A stretch of 64,000 bases of DNA from positions 4,225,896 to 4,289,895 of the forward strand of contig NC_033640.1 of assembly GCF_001540865.1 (NCBI RefSeq), read 5' to 3'. The notes under the pieces were generated by a model that was not told where the DNA came from, did not search any database, and saw nothing but the letters and a program-made list of their open reading frames with translations. Source of the stretch: Ananas comosus. Its lineage: Eukaryota > Streptophyta > Magnoliopsida > Poales > Bromeliaceae. Made by a program: the position numbers and the translations under genes. Below, piece by piece: positions 9,613 to 20,111 of this stretch (its first letter is position 1; each line of letters opens with the position of its first letter).

Positions 9613-11674
9613 GTAAGCTTTAATCCCTTTAATAGTATTTTTTTAGGGTTTTGGGGTTTTATGATTTGGAGATGGTTCGAATGGAACCTAGAGAAGACGA
9701 ATAGGTGGTTCGAGCTCGAAATCGAAGCTCGCACCACGGATTTCTTCCCCGTTGCCGTTCTAGGGCACGGATTTGGGATTTTGGTAAATCTAGGGTTTTG
9801 ATCTATTTTAATAGGTCGCATACCTAATTGCTAGGTCCCGGAACGCGTCGGCGAAGTCGGTTTCTCGATCCGATGAGCGGGTGCGGAGAAATCGCCGAAT
9901 CGGGTACTCGAGGGCTCGCTTCGCCCCGAGGAGTTGAAGCGGCGTGCAAAGACCGCAGCGTCGAGTTCTCTATCATCGCGGCATCGCCAAGAGGTGGGTG
10001 GTGTCCATCCCGAAGCAATCGGGCTCCCTTCTATGTCTTAGTACATGTCGATTCTTGCATCTTGTATTATTGCATTATAGGATGATTATGCATTGCCTTT
10101 CCTTATGCCTTCCTTGATGATATCGTAGCATGTATTGGATATTTGACATAGCGGATTGATAAGGATTGGGTCGAGACTTGTGAATCCTATAGTGCAGAGA
10201 AAGTGATGGGCTCAATGGTTGGTCTAATGTTAAACAAAGAACGAGTGGCATCTAGTCGATAGTAAACAATGGACGAGTGGCATTTAGTTGATAGTAAGCA
10301 AAAGAACAAATGACACATATGTGAGTCATAGTGTATATGAAACCTATGGACTATATGATGATTGTGACCCTAGAGGACAGGGTATCCTCAAGCTTAGAGG
10401 ATGGGATCATGCTCACGGTCTGTTAAATCTTGTGATGGAAGCCCCACACAAGTAGTGCGCTCCGGATGTTGGTCACGCCAGGGATTGCCTATATGGCCCC
10501 GCCAGACGGTCTCGGGTCCGTAGTGTGAGTTAATTCTCCCTACGTGTCGAGATGGCTAGTGAGCTGTAGGCGAGCCTTCGGGTAAGCCATGAGATTAATG
10601 GACAAGTAAATGAGGTTAATGAACGAGTGAATAGCTTCACCTTTGGACATGATAACAGGTTAGTTGCTTACCTATTTCATTGTACATGCATTCATATATT
10701 TATGATTGGGCATAGTAGAGTAGCTTTACTCCTGTCATTTACCGCTTTCCTTATCTATCTATCTATCGATTATCTACTTGTGCCCGACTTGGACCTAGTG
10801 GGGAGATCGGCGGAGTCGGCGGCCGAACCCACTGGGAACTAAGGAAGTTAGTTCTCACCCCCATTTTACTACAGGTTCCAGTTCGGGTGTCCCCGGTGAG
10901 CGTGAGGATCGCGGTAAGGGCCCGGCGTTTTAGTAGCATTAGCTACCTTCCTTTTTGCACTAGCCGTCACCCTTTTATATTTGAGAGTAGATGATGTATA
11001 GGGTGAGGTTCGAGTGATTGTATTTATATTTTGGAAGAATGTAAAAGATGTAATTGAATGTATTAAGTCAAATGAATGTAATAGATAGCTCTTCTCTCTT
11101 GATGTACTTGTATATGTTTCTATACTTGTATCTTGCTCTCGTTTGTTGCACTAGTGGTGCTTCTTGATCGTGTATTTATGAATTGAATTCCTGGGTAAAT
11201 TCTTATACATGATCTGTTGGTTGCCTTGGGCGGACAGGGGAGGTCCTGTCCGTTCGGCGTCTGTTCGACGCGCCCGGGCCGGACCAAATTGGTAGCGGTC
11301 ACGGGGCGTGACAGATAAAGTGGTATCAGAGCACCAGAGCAAGTAAAGAGAGAGTCTAGGATGACCTAGGAGACCCTAGGTTGGTAAACCCTAAGGTTAT
11401 AGGGACGTGAGTGAACGTGAACCCATGGCGGTGGCGGAAGTTGATTGATTGGGTCGAAGTTGGTGTTATGTCTCTAGCCGTGAATAGAGACAGATCCAAG
11501 TGATACTAGTTTCTCGGCTCGTAGTGGTTGTGTCGGCGGCCGACGACGCGACGCTAAGAGTCCAGAACTGGAACACTTGTGAGCTTCCGCCCGATTTCGT
11601 TGTCGAGTCGTTTAATTTCGCGAACGTTGCGAAGTTATCGGATTGAGATAACTAACCGAGTTGTTGCTTTTCAG
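9613..11674 (+). other. Predicted leader intron from the 5' LTR to just before gag
   Basis: The donor reads AAAG|GTAAGC at 9,612/9,613. The acceptor reads TTGTTGCTTTTCAG|GAGCAA, ending at 11,674, only six bases before the gag ATG at 11,681. A consensus branch point CTAAC lies at 11,652-11,656, about 20 bases upstream of the acceptor. Removing it would take out most of R/U5, the primer site and the long leader, bringing a short 5' leader next to gag. The donor is also kept in the 3' LTR (17,256) and, antisense, in solo LTR A (near 35,980). Splicing is inferred from signals only. Confidence 0.55.
11321..11332 (+). other. Primer-binding site of the family A element
   Basis: TGGTATCAGAGC follows the 5' LTR after a 7-base spacer and matches the complement of the 3' end of initiator methionine tRNA, the standard minus-strand primer of plant gypsy and copia elements. 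Confidence 0.9.
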
Positions 11675-11680
11675 GAGCAA

Positions 11681-14600
11681 ATGTCCCCAAGGCGTTATGC
11701 GCGTAGGTCTGCTCCGGTACCGCCTTCTGCGGAGCCCGAGCAGCCAAGATCGGAGGAGGTGCAGGAGCTGCGGGAGCAGGTCGCTGCAATGTTGGGCGCG
11801 ATGCAGCGCCAGGAGGCTCGGTTCGAGCAGCTCCAGGAAGTTGTGGAGCGGCAAGCGGCAGCGGCGGCGGCCGCGACGGCGGCAGGAGATCGCGATCCGC
11901 CCGCACCTTCGGCACGCACGCCGGTAGCGGCCGAGGGTGAGGGCATAGCGGCGGTTCCGATGGCGGCAGTTCCCCCGCCGGCAAGTGCGCCTCCGACAGC
12001 TTCGGGTTCGGCGACACTCGATACGACGGCCGACGAAGTGGAGCGGGAGCGTGCGCTGACGGCCCTAATGATGTTTATGAAGTTTAAGCCGCCAACTTTT
12101 GAAGGGGGGAAAGTCGAGCCGTCGGTGGTGGAGTCTTGGATTGACTCTATGGAGACCCTCTTCGAGGACTTATATACCCCGGAGAAGGATAAGGTGCCTT
12201 TCGCCACCCATTGCCTTGACAAGGCGGCGAAGGTGTGGTGGAAGCGGTTAAAGCGAGATCGACCCTCTAATCTTCCACCAATGCTCTGGGAGGAGTTTAA
12301 GAAGGAGATGTTTGGAAACTACTTCCCCGACACCGAGAAGCGAAAGCTAAAGGAGAGGTTTCGCAAGTTGAGGCAGGGGGATCGTTCGGTGGCGGACTAT
12401 GAACAGGAGTTCTCACACATTATAGACTGTGTCCCGGACGTGGTTAAGGACGACGCGGATCGAGCCGAGTGGTTCTTGCGAGGACTTCGGCCGTGGATTT
12501 ATAGAGCGCTGCAGTTGTTCCAGCTCACGACTTTCGCCGAGGTTTTCAATAAGGCACTATGGGTAGAGCATGGAGACGCCCACGTGCGAGAGGAACGTGA
12601 GTTGTTGGCCAGATCCCAAGATAAGGGGAAGAAGCGATCGGGCGGCGGTTCGGGGAGACAATCGAGTTCGAGGAGGCCCCCGAAGTACCCACGGTGGCAG
12701 TCGTGGGGCCGTGGACCGCAGCGGTGCCCTATCTGTGGAGATCGAGGCCATCGGGCACCGCAGTGTAGACAACGGCAGGGAAGGTGCTTTAATTGTGGAC
12801 AAGAAGGACACATCAGCCGCGACTGTCCGACATGGGCCTCGTCTACTCCGTTAGTCGCATCGACTCCAGCGCCCTCGCCTTATCAAGGAGGGGCCCTGTA
12901 TGTTCCTGTAGCGGCGGGACGCGCACTGGCGCCGCGCCAGCCGGAGGTGACTCGATCGGCGCCGGGCGGACGGGTATTCGCCGCTCAGGCCCATGCCGAA
13001 GAGCCTGCCCAAGCCGAAGAGCCTGATGTTGTGGCAGGTATGGTTCTAATCAATGGAGTTCGCTCCAGAGCTATGTTCGATACGGGTGCCACATACTCAT
13101 TTATTAGTAGAGCATTTGCACGCATACATGACATACCTATAGAAGCAAGTGGCAAATGGCGAGTCGAGGGTCCTGAGTCGTCGTTTAATACCTACACGGA
13201 ATGCTCGTCATGCCCAGTACAAGTAGGTGATTGGATAATGCCCATCCGGATGTTGGAACTCACTAAACTAGAGACATATGACGTCATTTTGGGCATGGAC
13301 TGGCTCTCAAAGTATTACGCCACGATCGATTGTAAGAATAAATCGATCACCTTTCGGGAGCCAGGACAGGAGGAGTTCGTTTATCGAGCTTGTCGGAGTT
13401 CTTGCTTCGTCGCGACAGTATCGGCGACGAGGGCTAGAAAGTTGGTCAACGGCGGTTGCGCGGCATTTTTGGCGACCGTCGTGGAGGTGGACCGGGTGGT
13501 GCCGAAACTAGAAGATTTATCGGTGGTGCGGGAATTTCCAGATGTATTTCCCACAGAGCTAGCAGGGATGCCGCCGGATCGGGAGATCGAGTTCGTTATA
13601 GACTTGATTCCCGGGACGGCGCCGATCTCAAAAGCCCCATACCGTATGGCGCCGGCAGAGTTAAGAGAACTGAGGGATCAGTTACAAGATCTTCTCGACA
13701 AAGGGTTCATCAGGCCGAGCGTATCACCGTGGGGAGCCCCGGTGTTGTTCGTGCGCAAGAAGGATGGCTCATTTCGACTCTGCGTGGACTATCGAGAGTT
13801 GAATAAGGTCACCATAAAGAATAAGTACCCGTTGCCCCGAATCGACGACTTGTTCGACCAATTACAAGGGTCACGAGTGTACTCGAAGATAGACCTACAA
13901 TCCGGCTACCATCAGTTAAAGATCAAGCCGGAGGATATTCAGAAGACCGCGTTTCGCACGCGTTATGGACACTATGAGTACACGGTTATGCCTTTCGGGC
14001 TCACTAATGCCCCGGCTGCATTCATGGACCTGATGAACCGTGTGTTCAAGGCGTGCTTGGACCGATTTGTCGTGGTCTTCATAGACGACATCTTGGTCTA
14101 TTCGCGGAACGACGAGGAGCACGCGGAGCATTTGCGGACGGTGCTTCAAATCCTTCGGGAGGAGAAGCTATTCGCAAAGCTAAAGAAATGTGATTTCTGG
14201 CTTCGAGAGGTTGCCTTCTTGGGGCATGTAATTTCCGAGGGCGGTGTTTCGGTTGACCCGAGGAAAGTCGAAGCGGTCGAGAATTGGCCACGCCCGACGA
14301 ACGTCACGGAGGTCCGAAGCTTTGTGGGCTTAGCGGGCTATTATCGACGGTTTGTGGAGGGCTTTTCGAAGATTGTAACTCCACTTACCGGTCTGACACA
14401 GAAGGGCGTCAAGTTCATTTGGAGCGACGAGTGTGATCGAAGCTTCAACGAGTTGAAGAAAAGATTGACGTCGGCTCCAATACTCGCCTTACCGGTGCAG
14501 GGCGAGGACTTTGTGGTTTATAGCGACGCATCCTATCTGGGCTTGGGGTGTGTCCTGATGCAAGGCGGGAGGGTGATAGCTTATGCATCCCGTCAGCTGA

Positions 14601-16300
14601 AGGACCACGAGAAGAATTACCCCATCCATGACTTGGAGTTGGCGGCGGTGATCTTTGCGCTGAAGTTGTGGAGGCACTACCTATACGGTGCACACTGCGA
14701 GATCTACACCGACCACAAAAGTCTGAAGTACCTGTTTACCCAGAAGGAGCTGAACATGCGACAGAGGCGGTGGCTAGAGCTATTAAAGGACTATGATGTC
14801 GATATTCTCTACCACCCCGGCAAAGCAAATGTGGTCGCAGACGCACTTAGCAGAAAGTCGGCGAAGAACCTCGCTTTTGATGTTACCCGGCAAACACCCC
14901 TAGGGCTGGAAATGGAGCGGCTGGACCTTGAAGTGGTCGCTCCCGAGGTCCCGGCCCAGCTGATGGCGCTCGTTATTCAACCGACCTTATTGGAGAGGAT
15001 CAGAAATTTGCAACCTGCAGATCCGAGTCTCCAAAAGGTGCGGCGCAACATCGAGGAAGGACGAGATGGCGATTTCAGTGTGGACGCCGGTGGCGCGCTC
15101 CGGTTTCGAAACCGGTGGTGCGTGCCCGAGAATGAAGAGCTTCGCGAGTTGATTCTACAAGAAGCTCACCGATCTCCATACGCGGATCACCCGGGCGGCA
15201 CCAAGATGTATCATGAGTTGAGAGCACTCTATTGGTGGCCGGGGATGAAGGCTGATATTGGGCGCTTCGTGGCGAAGTGTTTGACTTGTCAGCAAGTAAA
15301 GGCGGAGCGCCGGTTTCCAGCGGGGAAGCTTCAAAGTCTACCTATTCCCGTCTGGAAATGGGAGGATATATCTATGGATTTCATCGTTGGCTTACCTCGC
15401 TCGACAGGGGGACACGACGCAATCTGGGTGATTGTGGACCGCTTGACGAAGTCAGCACACTTTTTACCGATCCACACCACCTGGGCGGGAGATAAGTTGG
15501 CGCAGGTATATCTTGACGAGGTAGTGAGGTTACACGGGGTGCCGAAATCGATTGTGTCGGATAGAGACCCCAAGTTTACTTCACATTTCTGGAAAAGCCT
15601 GCAGGAGGCCCTTGGCACACGGCTCGATTTCAGCACTGCATTTCATCCCCAGACAGACGGACAAACTGAAAGAACTATTCAGACTCTGGAGGATATGTTG
15701 CGAGCGTGTGTCATCGATTACAAAGGAGGTTGGTGTAAGTATTTGCCGATGGCCGAGTTCGCCTACAACAACAGTTATCACGCTAGTGTGGAGATGGCAC
15801 CGTTCGAAGCTCTTTATGGGTGGAAGTGCCGCTCTCCCATTTATTGGAGTGATGTGGGCGAGCGCACGGAATTTGGCCCCGATGTGCTGCGGGAGGCGGA
15901 AGAAAAGGTCCGCCTTGCTCGCAAACGGTTACTCACGGCGCAATCTCGACAACAGAGCTATGCGGATAGGCGCCGACGAGACCTAGAGTTTGCGGTGGGC
16001 GACCGTGTCTTCTTGAAGGTCTCGCCTATGAGGGGTGTAAGGCGATTTGGAGTTCGTGGAAAATTGAGTCCCCGATATATCGGCCCCTATGAGATCTTGG
16101 AGCGGATTGGGACGGTGGTTTATCGGCTCGCGTTGCCGCCGAAGCTAGCGGATGTGCACAACGTGTTCCACGTCTCCAATCTTCGCAAATACATTTCTGA
16201 CCCCGAGCACGTGATGTTATACGAACCGCCGGAACTTCAGGAGGACCTGAGCTACGAGGAGTTTCCGGTGGCGATTACCGCCGCGAAGTGCGCAAGTTAA
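11681..16300 (+). CDS. Gag-Pol polyprotein of the Ty3/gypsy element
   Basis: The ORF encodes 1,539 residues from the ATG at 11,681; the open frame extends upstream to 11,579 without an ATG. Order: alanine/glutamine-rich N-terminus with a predicted coiled coil, retrotransposon Gag domain (about residues 125-250), two CCHC knuckles at 349 and 369, aspartic protease DTGA at 467, reverse transcriptase with FIDDILVYS (first catalytic Asp 802), RNase H starting with an Asp at 949, and integrase. The integrase has an HHCC zinc site (His 1163 to Cys 1203), a DD35E triad at 1233/1294/1330 and a GPY motif near 1468. All catalytic residues checked are present. The protein would copy the element's RNA into DNA and integrate it. 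The frame stops after ITAAKCAS, and the chromodomain-like tail continues in a different frame (16,282-16,416), so this copy is C-terminally truncated. Confidence 0.95.
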   Translation: MSPRRYARRSAPVPPSAEPEQPRSEEVQELREQVAAMLGAMQRQEARFEQLQEVVERQAAAAAAATAAGDRDPPAPSARTPVAAEGEGIAAVPMAAVPPPASAPPTASGSATLDTTADEVERERALTALMMFMKFKPPTFEGGKVEPSVVESWIDSMETLFEDLYTPEKDKVPFATHCLDKAAKVWWKRLKRDRPSNLPPMLWEEFKKEMFGNYFPDTEKRKLKERFRKLRQGDRSVADYEQEFSHIIDCVPDVVKDDADRAEWFLRGLRPWIYRALQLFQLTTFAEVFNKALWVEHGDAHVREERELLARSQDKGKKRSGGGSGRQSSSRRPPKYPRWQSWGRGPQRCPICGDRGHRAPQCRQRQGRCFNCGQEGHISRDCPTWASSTPLVASTPAPSPYQGGALYVPVAAGRALAPRQPEVTRSAPGGRVFAAQAHAEEPAQAEEPDVVAGMVLINGVRSRAMFDTGATYSFISRAFARIHDIPIEASGKWRVEGPESSFNTYTECSSCPVQVGDWIMPIRMLELTKLETYDVILGMDWLSKYYATIDCKNKSITFREPGQEEFVYRACRSSCFVATVSATRARKLVNGGCAAFLATVVEVDRVVPKLEDLSVVREFPDVFPTELAGMPPDREIEFVIDLIPGTAPISKAPYRMAPAELRELRDQLQDLLDKGFIRPSVSPWGAPVLFVRKKDGSFRLCVDYRELNKVTIKNKYPLPRIDDLFDQLQGSRVYSKIDLQSGYHQLKIKPEDIQKTAFRTRYGHYEYTVMPFGLTNAPAAFMDLMNRVFKACLDRFVVVFIDDILVYSRNDEEHAEHLRTVLQILREEKLFAKLKKCDFWLREVAFLGHVISEGGVSVDPRKVEAVENWPRPTNVTEVRSFVGLAGYYRRFVEGFSKIVTPLTGLTQKGVKFIWSDECDRSFNELKKRLTSAPILALPVQGEDFVVYSDASYLGLGCVLMQGGRVIAYASRQLKDHEKNYPIHDLELAAVIFALKLWRHYLYGAHCEIYTDHKSLKYLFTQKELNMRQRRWLELLKDYDVDILYHPGKANVVADALSRKSAKNLAFDVTRQTPLGLEMERLDLEVVAPEVPAQLMALVIQPTLLERIRNLQPADPSLQKVRRNIEEGRDGDFSVDAGGALRFRNRWCVPENEELRELILQEAHRSPYADHPGGTKMYHELRALYWWPGMKADIGRFVAKCLTCQQVKAERRFPAGKLQSLPIPVWKWEDISMDFIVGLPRSTGGHDAIWVIVDRLTKSAHFLPIHTTWAGDKLAQVYLDEVVRLHGVPKSIVSDRDPKFTSHFWKSLQEALGTRLDFSTAFHPQTDGQTERTIQTLEDMLRACVIDYKGGWCKYLPMAEFAYNNSYHASVEMAPFEALYGWKCRSPIYWSDVGERTEFGPDVLREAEEKVRLARKRLLTAQSRQQSYADRRRRDLEFAVGDRVFLKVSPMRGVRRFGVRGKLSPRYIGPYEILERIGTVVYRLALPPKLADVHNVFHVSNLRKYISDPEHVMLYEPPELQEDLSYEEFPVAITAAKCAS

Positions 16301-16416
16301 GGAACCGAAAAATTCCTTATGTCCGAGTCCGGTGGAGCAATCATGATGATCGCGAAGCCACCTGGGAGCTCGAGGAGGAGATGAAGGCGAATCATCCTCG
16401 CTTGTTCGAGGATTAA
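16282..16416 (+). pseudogene. Out-of-frame chromodomain-like tail of Pol
   Basis: Forty-five codons in a frame different from gag-pol run to a TAA at 16,414-16,416. They carry IPYVRVRWSNH and a WELE motif, as in the C-terminal chromodomain of Tekay-type chromovirus integrases. The main frame ends at 16,300, so a one-base length change near 16,270-16,281 has cut this tail off. In chromoviruses the domain helps direct integration to heterochromatin (established for the lineage). Without it, this copy would target differently or depend on relatives. Confidence 0.7.
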
Positions 16417-16494
16417 ATCGAGGTATGAGTTTAGAAGTTGAGATTCTAATTAAGTTTTGTGGTATTGAGTTCGTTTCGAGGACGAAACTATTTT

Positions 16495-16507
16495 AAGGTG
16501 GGAAGGA
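16495..16507 (+). other. Polypurine tract
   Basis: AAGGTGGGAAGGA abuts the TG start of the 3' LTR and would prime plus-strand DNA synthesis. It follows the TTTCGAGGACGAAA block usual at the end of plant gypsy pol. Confidence 0.85.
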
Positions 16508-18967
16508 TGTAAGGAAGTGAATCCTCAAAATCCGTGGATTAGACTTCGGTTCAGAATCGACTAGTTGTCAAGCGCGTAGGCTTCGGAAAGTCCGAAGGTG
16601 ATTATAATGCGTAAAGTGCATTAAAGAAGGGTCCGTGAGAGCACCAAGTACAAAACTTGCACTGGAGCAGAAATGCTCTCGGGGACCGGTCCCTGGCAGG
16701 GAGGGACCGGTTCCATCGTGCTGGACGGCGGGAGTCTCTGATGAGACCGGTCCCTGGCAGGCAGGGACCGGTTCCCGAACGTTGGCTCAGCGAGAGAAGC
16801 CGGAATTTGGCTAAGTCCCGAAAGTGTTGCTCTCGAGAACCGGTCTCTCGGACGAGGACCGGTCTCCCGGGGACCGGTCTCTCAGGCAAGGACCGGTTCC
16901 TGAACGCGAAATCCCCTCTGCCTGGTTGTGCAGCTTTCGGGGACCAGTCTCCCCGAGTAGGGACCGGTCCCTCGCTGCGAAAATGGCCCATGGAAGGCTG
17001 TTTCAGGAAATGAAAAGTTGAGGGGGCTATCTGTAAAATGGCCTATATGAGGGCTTGGGGACCCCTCTCTCTCCCTCAGTTGCTCTCTTTCCTTCTTTCA
17101 CCCTTTTCTCTCTCTCTCTAGGAAAGAAAAGAAGGAGAAGAAGAAGGAGTAGAAGAAGATGAAGGAAAAAGAAGAGAGAAAGGAAGGAGAAGGCTAAGAA
17201 GAAGAAGAAGGTCATCTTCTTCTCTCCCTCTTCAAGCTTGGAGCTTGGTATAAAGGTAAGCTTTAAACCCTTTAATGGTATTTTTTTAGGGTTTTGGGGT
17301 TTTATGATTTGGAGATGGTTCGAATGGAACCTAGAGAAGACGAATAGGTGGTTCGAGCTCGAAATCGAAGCTCGCACCACGGATTTCTTCCCCGTTGCCG
17401 TTCTAGGGCACGGATTTGGGATTTTGGTAAATCTAGGGTTTTGATCTATTTTAATAGGTCGCATACCTAATTGCTAGGTCCCGGAACGCGTCGGCGAAGT
17501 CGGTTTCTCGATCCGACGAGCGGGTGCGGAGAAATCGCCGAATCGGGTACTCGAGGGCTCGCTTCGCCCCGAGGAGTTGAAGCAGCGTGCAAAGACCGCA
17601 GCGTCGAGTTCTCTATCATCGCGGCATCGCCAAGAGGTGGGTGGTGTCCATCCCGAAGCAATCGGGCTCCCTTCTACGTCTTAGTACATGTCGATTATTG
17701 CATCTTGTATTATTGCATTATAGGATGATTATGCATTGCCTTTCCTTATGCCTTCCTTGATGATATCGTAGCATGTATTGGATATTTGACATAGCGGATT
17801 GATAAGGATTGGGTCGAGACTTGTGAATCCTATAGTGCAGAGAAAGTGATGGGCTCAATGGTTGGTCTAATGTTAAACAAAGAACGAGTGGCATCTAGTC
17901 GATAGTAAACAATGGACGAGTGGCAATTTAGTTGATAGTAAGCAAAAGAACAAATGACACATATGAGTCGTAGTGTATGTGAAACCTATGGACTATATGA
18001 TGATTGTAACCCTAGAGGATAGGGTATTCTCGAGACGAGGATTGGATCATGCTCACGGTCTGTTTCTAAATCTTGTGATGGAAGCCCCACACAAGTAGTG
18101 CGCTCCGGATGTTGGTCACGTGGGATTGCCTATTTTGGGTCCCAAGGGATTGCCTATTTTAGGCCCCGGCAGACGGTCTCGGTTCGTAGTGCGAGTTGAC
18201 CCTCCCTACCTTCGAGATGGCTAGTGAGCAGTAGGCTCCTTCAGGGAAGCCACGAGATTAAGAAACAAGTAAATGAGATTGATGAACGAGTAAATAGCTT
18301 TACCTTTGGACATGATAATGGGTTAGTTGTTTATCTATTTCATTGTACATGCATTCATATATTTATGATTGGGCATAGTAGCGTAGCTTTACTTCTGTCA
18401 TTTACCGCTTTCCTTATCTATCTATCTATCGATTATCTACTTGTGCCCGCTTGGACCTAGTGGGGAGATCGGCGGAGTCGGCGGCCGAACCCACTGGGAA
18501 CTAAGAAAGTTAGTTCTCACCCCTATTTTACTACAGGTTCGAGTTCGGGTGTCCCCGGTGAGCGTGAGGATCGTGGTAAGGGCCCGGCGCTCTAGTCGCA
18601 TTAGCTATCTTCCTTTTGCATTAGCCGTCACCCCTTTTGGTATTGAGAGTAGATGTTGTATAGGGTGAGGTTGAGTGATTGTATTTGTATTTTGGAAGAT
18701 GTAATTAAATGTATTAAGTCAAATGAATGTAATAGATAGCCTCTTCTCTCTTTCTGTACTTGTATATATTTTTATACTTGTATCTTGCTCTCGTCTTGTT
18801 AGCACTGGTGGTGCATCTTGATCGTGTATTTATGAATTGATTCCTGGGTAAATTCTTATACATAATCTGTTGGTTAGCCTTGGGCGGACAGGGGAGGTCC
18901 TGTCCGTTCGGCATCTGTTCGACGCGCCCGGGCCGGAACAAATTGGTAGCGGTCCCGGGGCGTGACA
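16508..18967 (+). repeat. 3' LTR of the family A gypsy element
   Basis: It is 2,460 bp long, starts TGTAAGGAAGTG and ends CCGGGGCGTGACA directly before the CCTGT target duplication. It keeps the palindrome cluster, TATA-like motif and GGTAAGC donor of the 5' LTR. Visible differences are scattered substitutions and a few short indels. An alignment of the two would date the insertion. Confidence 0.95.
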
Positions 18968-18972
18968 CCTGT

Positions 18973-20111
18973 GGGCCTAGTAGTACCTCGATGTGAGGTA
19001 GGAGGGTCGTGCTCGTAAAGTCAGCATGCGTAGGCAAGAGTTGCCTAATGTTGGACTTAGTGTGGAGCGCTATAGAGGCATGTGACATTCGAGTAGAATT
19101 ACTCGTGGAGTGCGAACTAGGTTCAGCCGAGCGAGTGAGTTGGCAGTAGCACTTGAGCTTTGCTAGGTGTGAAGCGTGCCAGGGATCACTCGTAGGGCGA
19201 ATGGCTCGCACTAGGTGCTTTGGAGCCGGTAGTGATACGTGTGCTCGATAGAGCATGTCATGCGATCGATAGTATACCGAGAGTTCGGTTGTGACCCAAC
19301 CCGGGGATTTGATGCGGTTTGGGGTCATGGTTGCTCTTGGTTGGAGTGTGTACGAATTCCCAAGTGAGAATTTCGCCCGATGATGATTGGGTCTGCATTT
19401 GCGAGCAAGTGACACTGCGTTTTGAGACAGGTGAGGCGATAGGCCTTTGTGGCACTGGCGGCCTGTGGGCCACCTATGAAATTGAGAAAAGCGATTTGGC
19501 AGATAGCCTTATCGAGGAGTTTGGCTTGGATTCACGAACGGAGTGTTCGTGTGAGCTTATTGCGAAAGTAATTTGACGTTGACTGTGGCATATGGTATCA
19601 GACGATGAAGTGCTCTAGGTGAGACCTTGAGCTAATGGCAAGCCACGTGTAGTTTGAGGATTGGAATTGGGATACGCCGAGGTGGGCCATCTCACGTTAG
19701 AGCTAAAGGTCAGTGAGGAGTTGGAGCACTCACGATGGAACGATGCACCGGTGATATTGCTTCTAAGCAATGTCGGTGATCGAATCGGAATGTATTTCCT
19801 GAAGGGAAGGTGAATGCAAAGAAGAGTTCTTTGTGTACCGAGTGTCGAGTGGTGTTGGAGCGCGTAGAGTCATCGAGTATCGACTTGCGCTGCCGCTATG
19901 ATTTGCAAGACCCGTGATGCACTTTTGTATCACACTTTGCAAATGTATTTAGGATTGAACCCACGTCCTTCAGTATGAGCTGCTTCTGTAACCACGATAG
20001 TGTGAAGCCGCTCTGGAGTGGGAGAATGAGTTGGTACCCTCAATTGCTCGAGGAGCTGAATTGAGCGTGGTTTGAATTTCGCGGACGAAATTCTTTTTAA
20101 GGGGTGGAGAA
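18973..20111 (+). repeat. Right half of the split host gypsy-like element, no pol seen
   Basis: This continues the sequence broken at 8,868. Frames of 60-85 codons exist but show no recognisable domain. The end carries the TTTCGCGGACGAAATT block and a polypurine tract AAGGGGTGGAGAA at 20,099-20,111, immediately before an LTR. Together with 7,861-8,868 the internal region contains Gag-like knuckles but no protease, reverse transcriptase or integrase motif, so the element was either non-autonomous or internally deleted. Confidence 0.55.

Larger units (their letters stand above)
8869..11313 (+). repeat. 5' LTR of the family A gypsy element
   Basis: It is 2,445 bp long and paired with 16,508-18,967. 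Order within it: U3 with about ten ACCGGT-type palindromes (9,045-9,325), a TATATGAG motif at 9,401, a transcribed leader rich in CT and AGAAG runs, a strong GGTAAGC donor at 9,612, then a long R/U5 portion ending CGGGGCGTGACA. Small indels separate it from its partner, for example in the region near 10,490 compared with 18,120. Confidence 0.95.
8869..18967 (+). mobile_element. Complete Ty3/gypsy LTR retrotransposon (family A), chromovirus type
   Basis: The element is 10,099 bp long and flanked by a perfect 5-bp duplication CCTGT at 8,864-8,868 and 18,968-18,972. Both LTRs begin TGTAAGGAAGTG and end GGGGCGTGACA. A tRNA-Met type primer site lies 7 bases inside the 5' LTR and a polypurine tract abuts the 3' LTR. 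Domain order in the single ORF is gag, two CCHC knuckles, protease, reverse transcriptase, RNase H and integrase, which defines Ty3/gypsy. A chromodomain-like tail follows in another frame. The LTRs of about 2.4 kb and that tail point to the Tekay/Del chromovirus lineage (inference). The two LTRs look very similar, so this is the youngest complete insertion here. It sits inside an older gypsy-like element. Confidence 0.95.

Noticed and set aside
9412..9821. Lysine/arginine-rich or phenylalanine/serine-rich frames of 129-145 codons
   Set aside because: They translate the AGAAG/CT-rich transcribed leader of the LTR and recur in the 3' LTR copy. No start context or domain is seen.
11579..11680. 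Upstream 34-codon extension of the gag-pol frame
   Set aside because: It starts at GTG, not ATG, and is crossed by a strong branch point and splice acceptor. The ATG at 11,681 is the better start.
11652..12222. Several long open frames antisense to gag
   Set aside because: They are mirror frames of an alanine- and arginine-rich GC-rich coding region, with no motif of their own.
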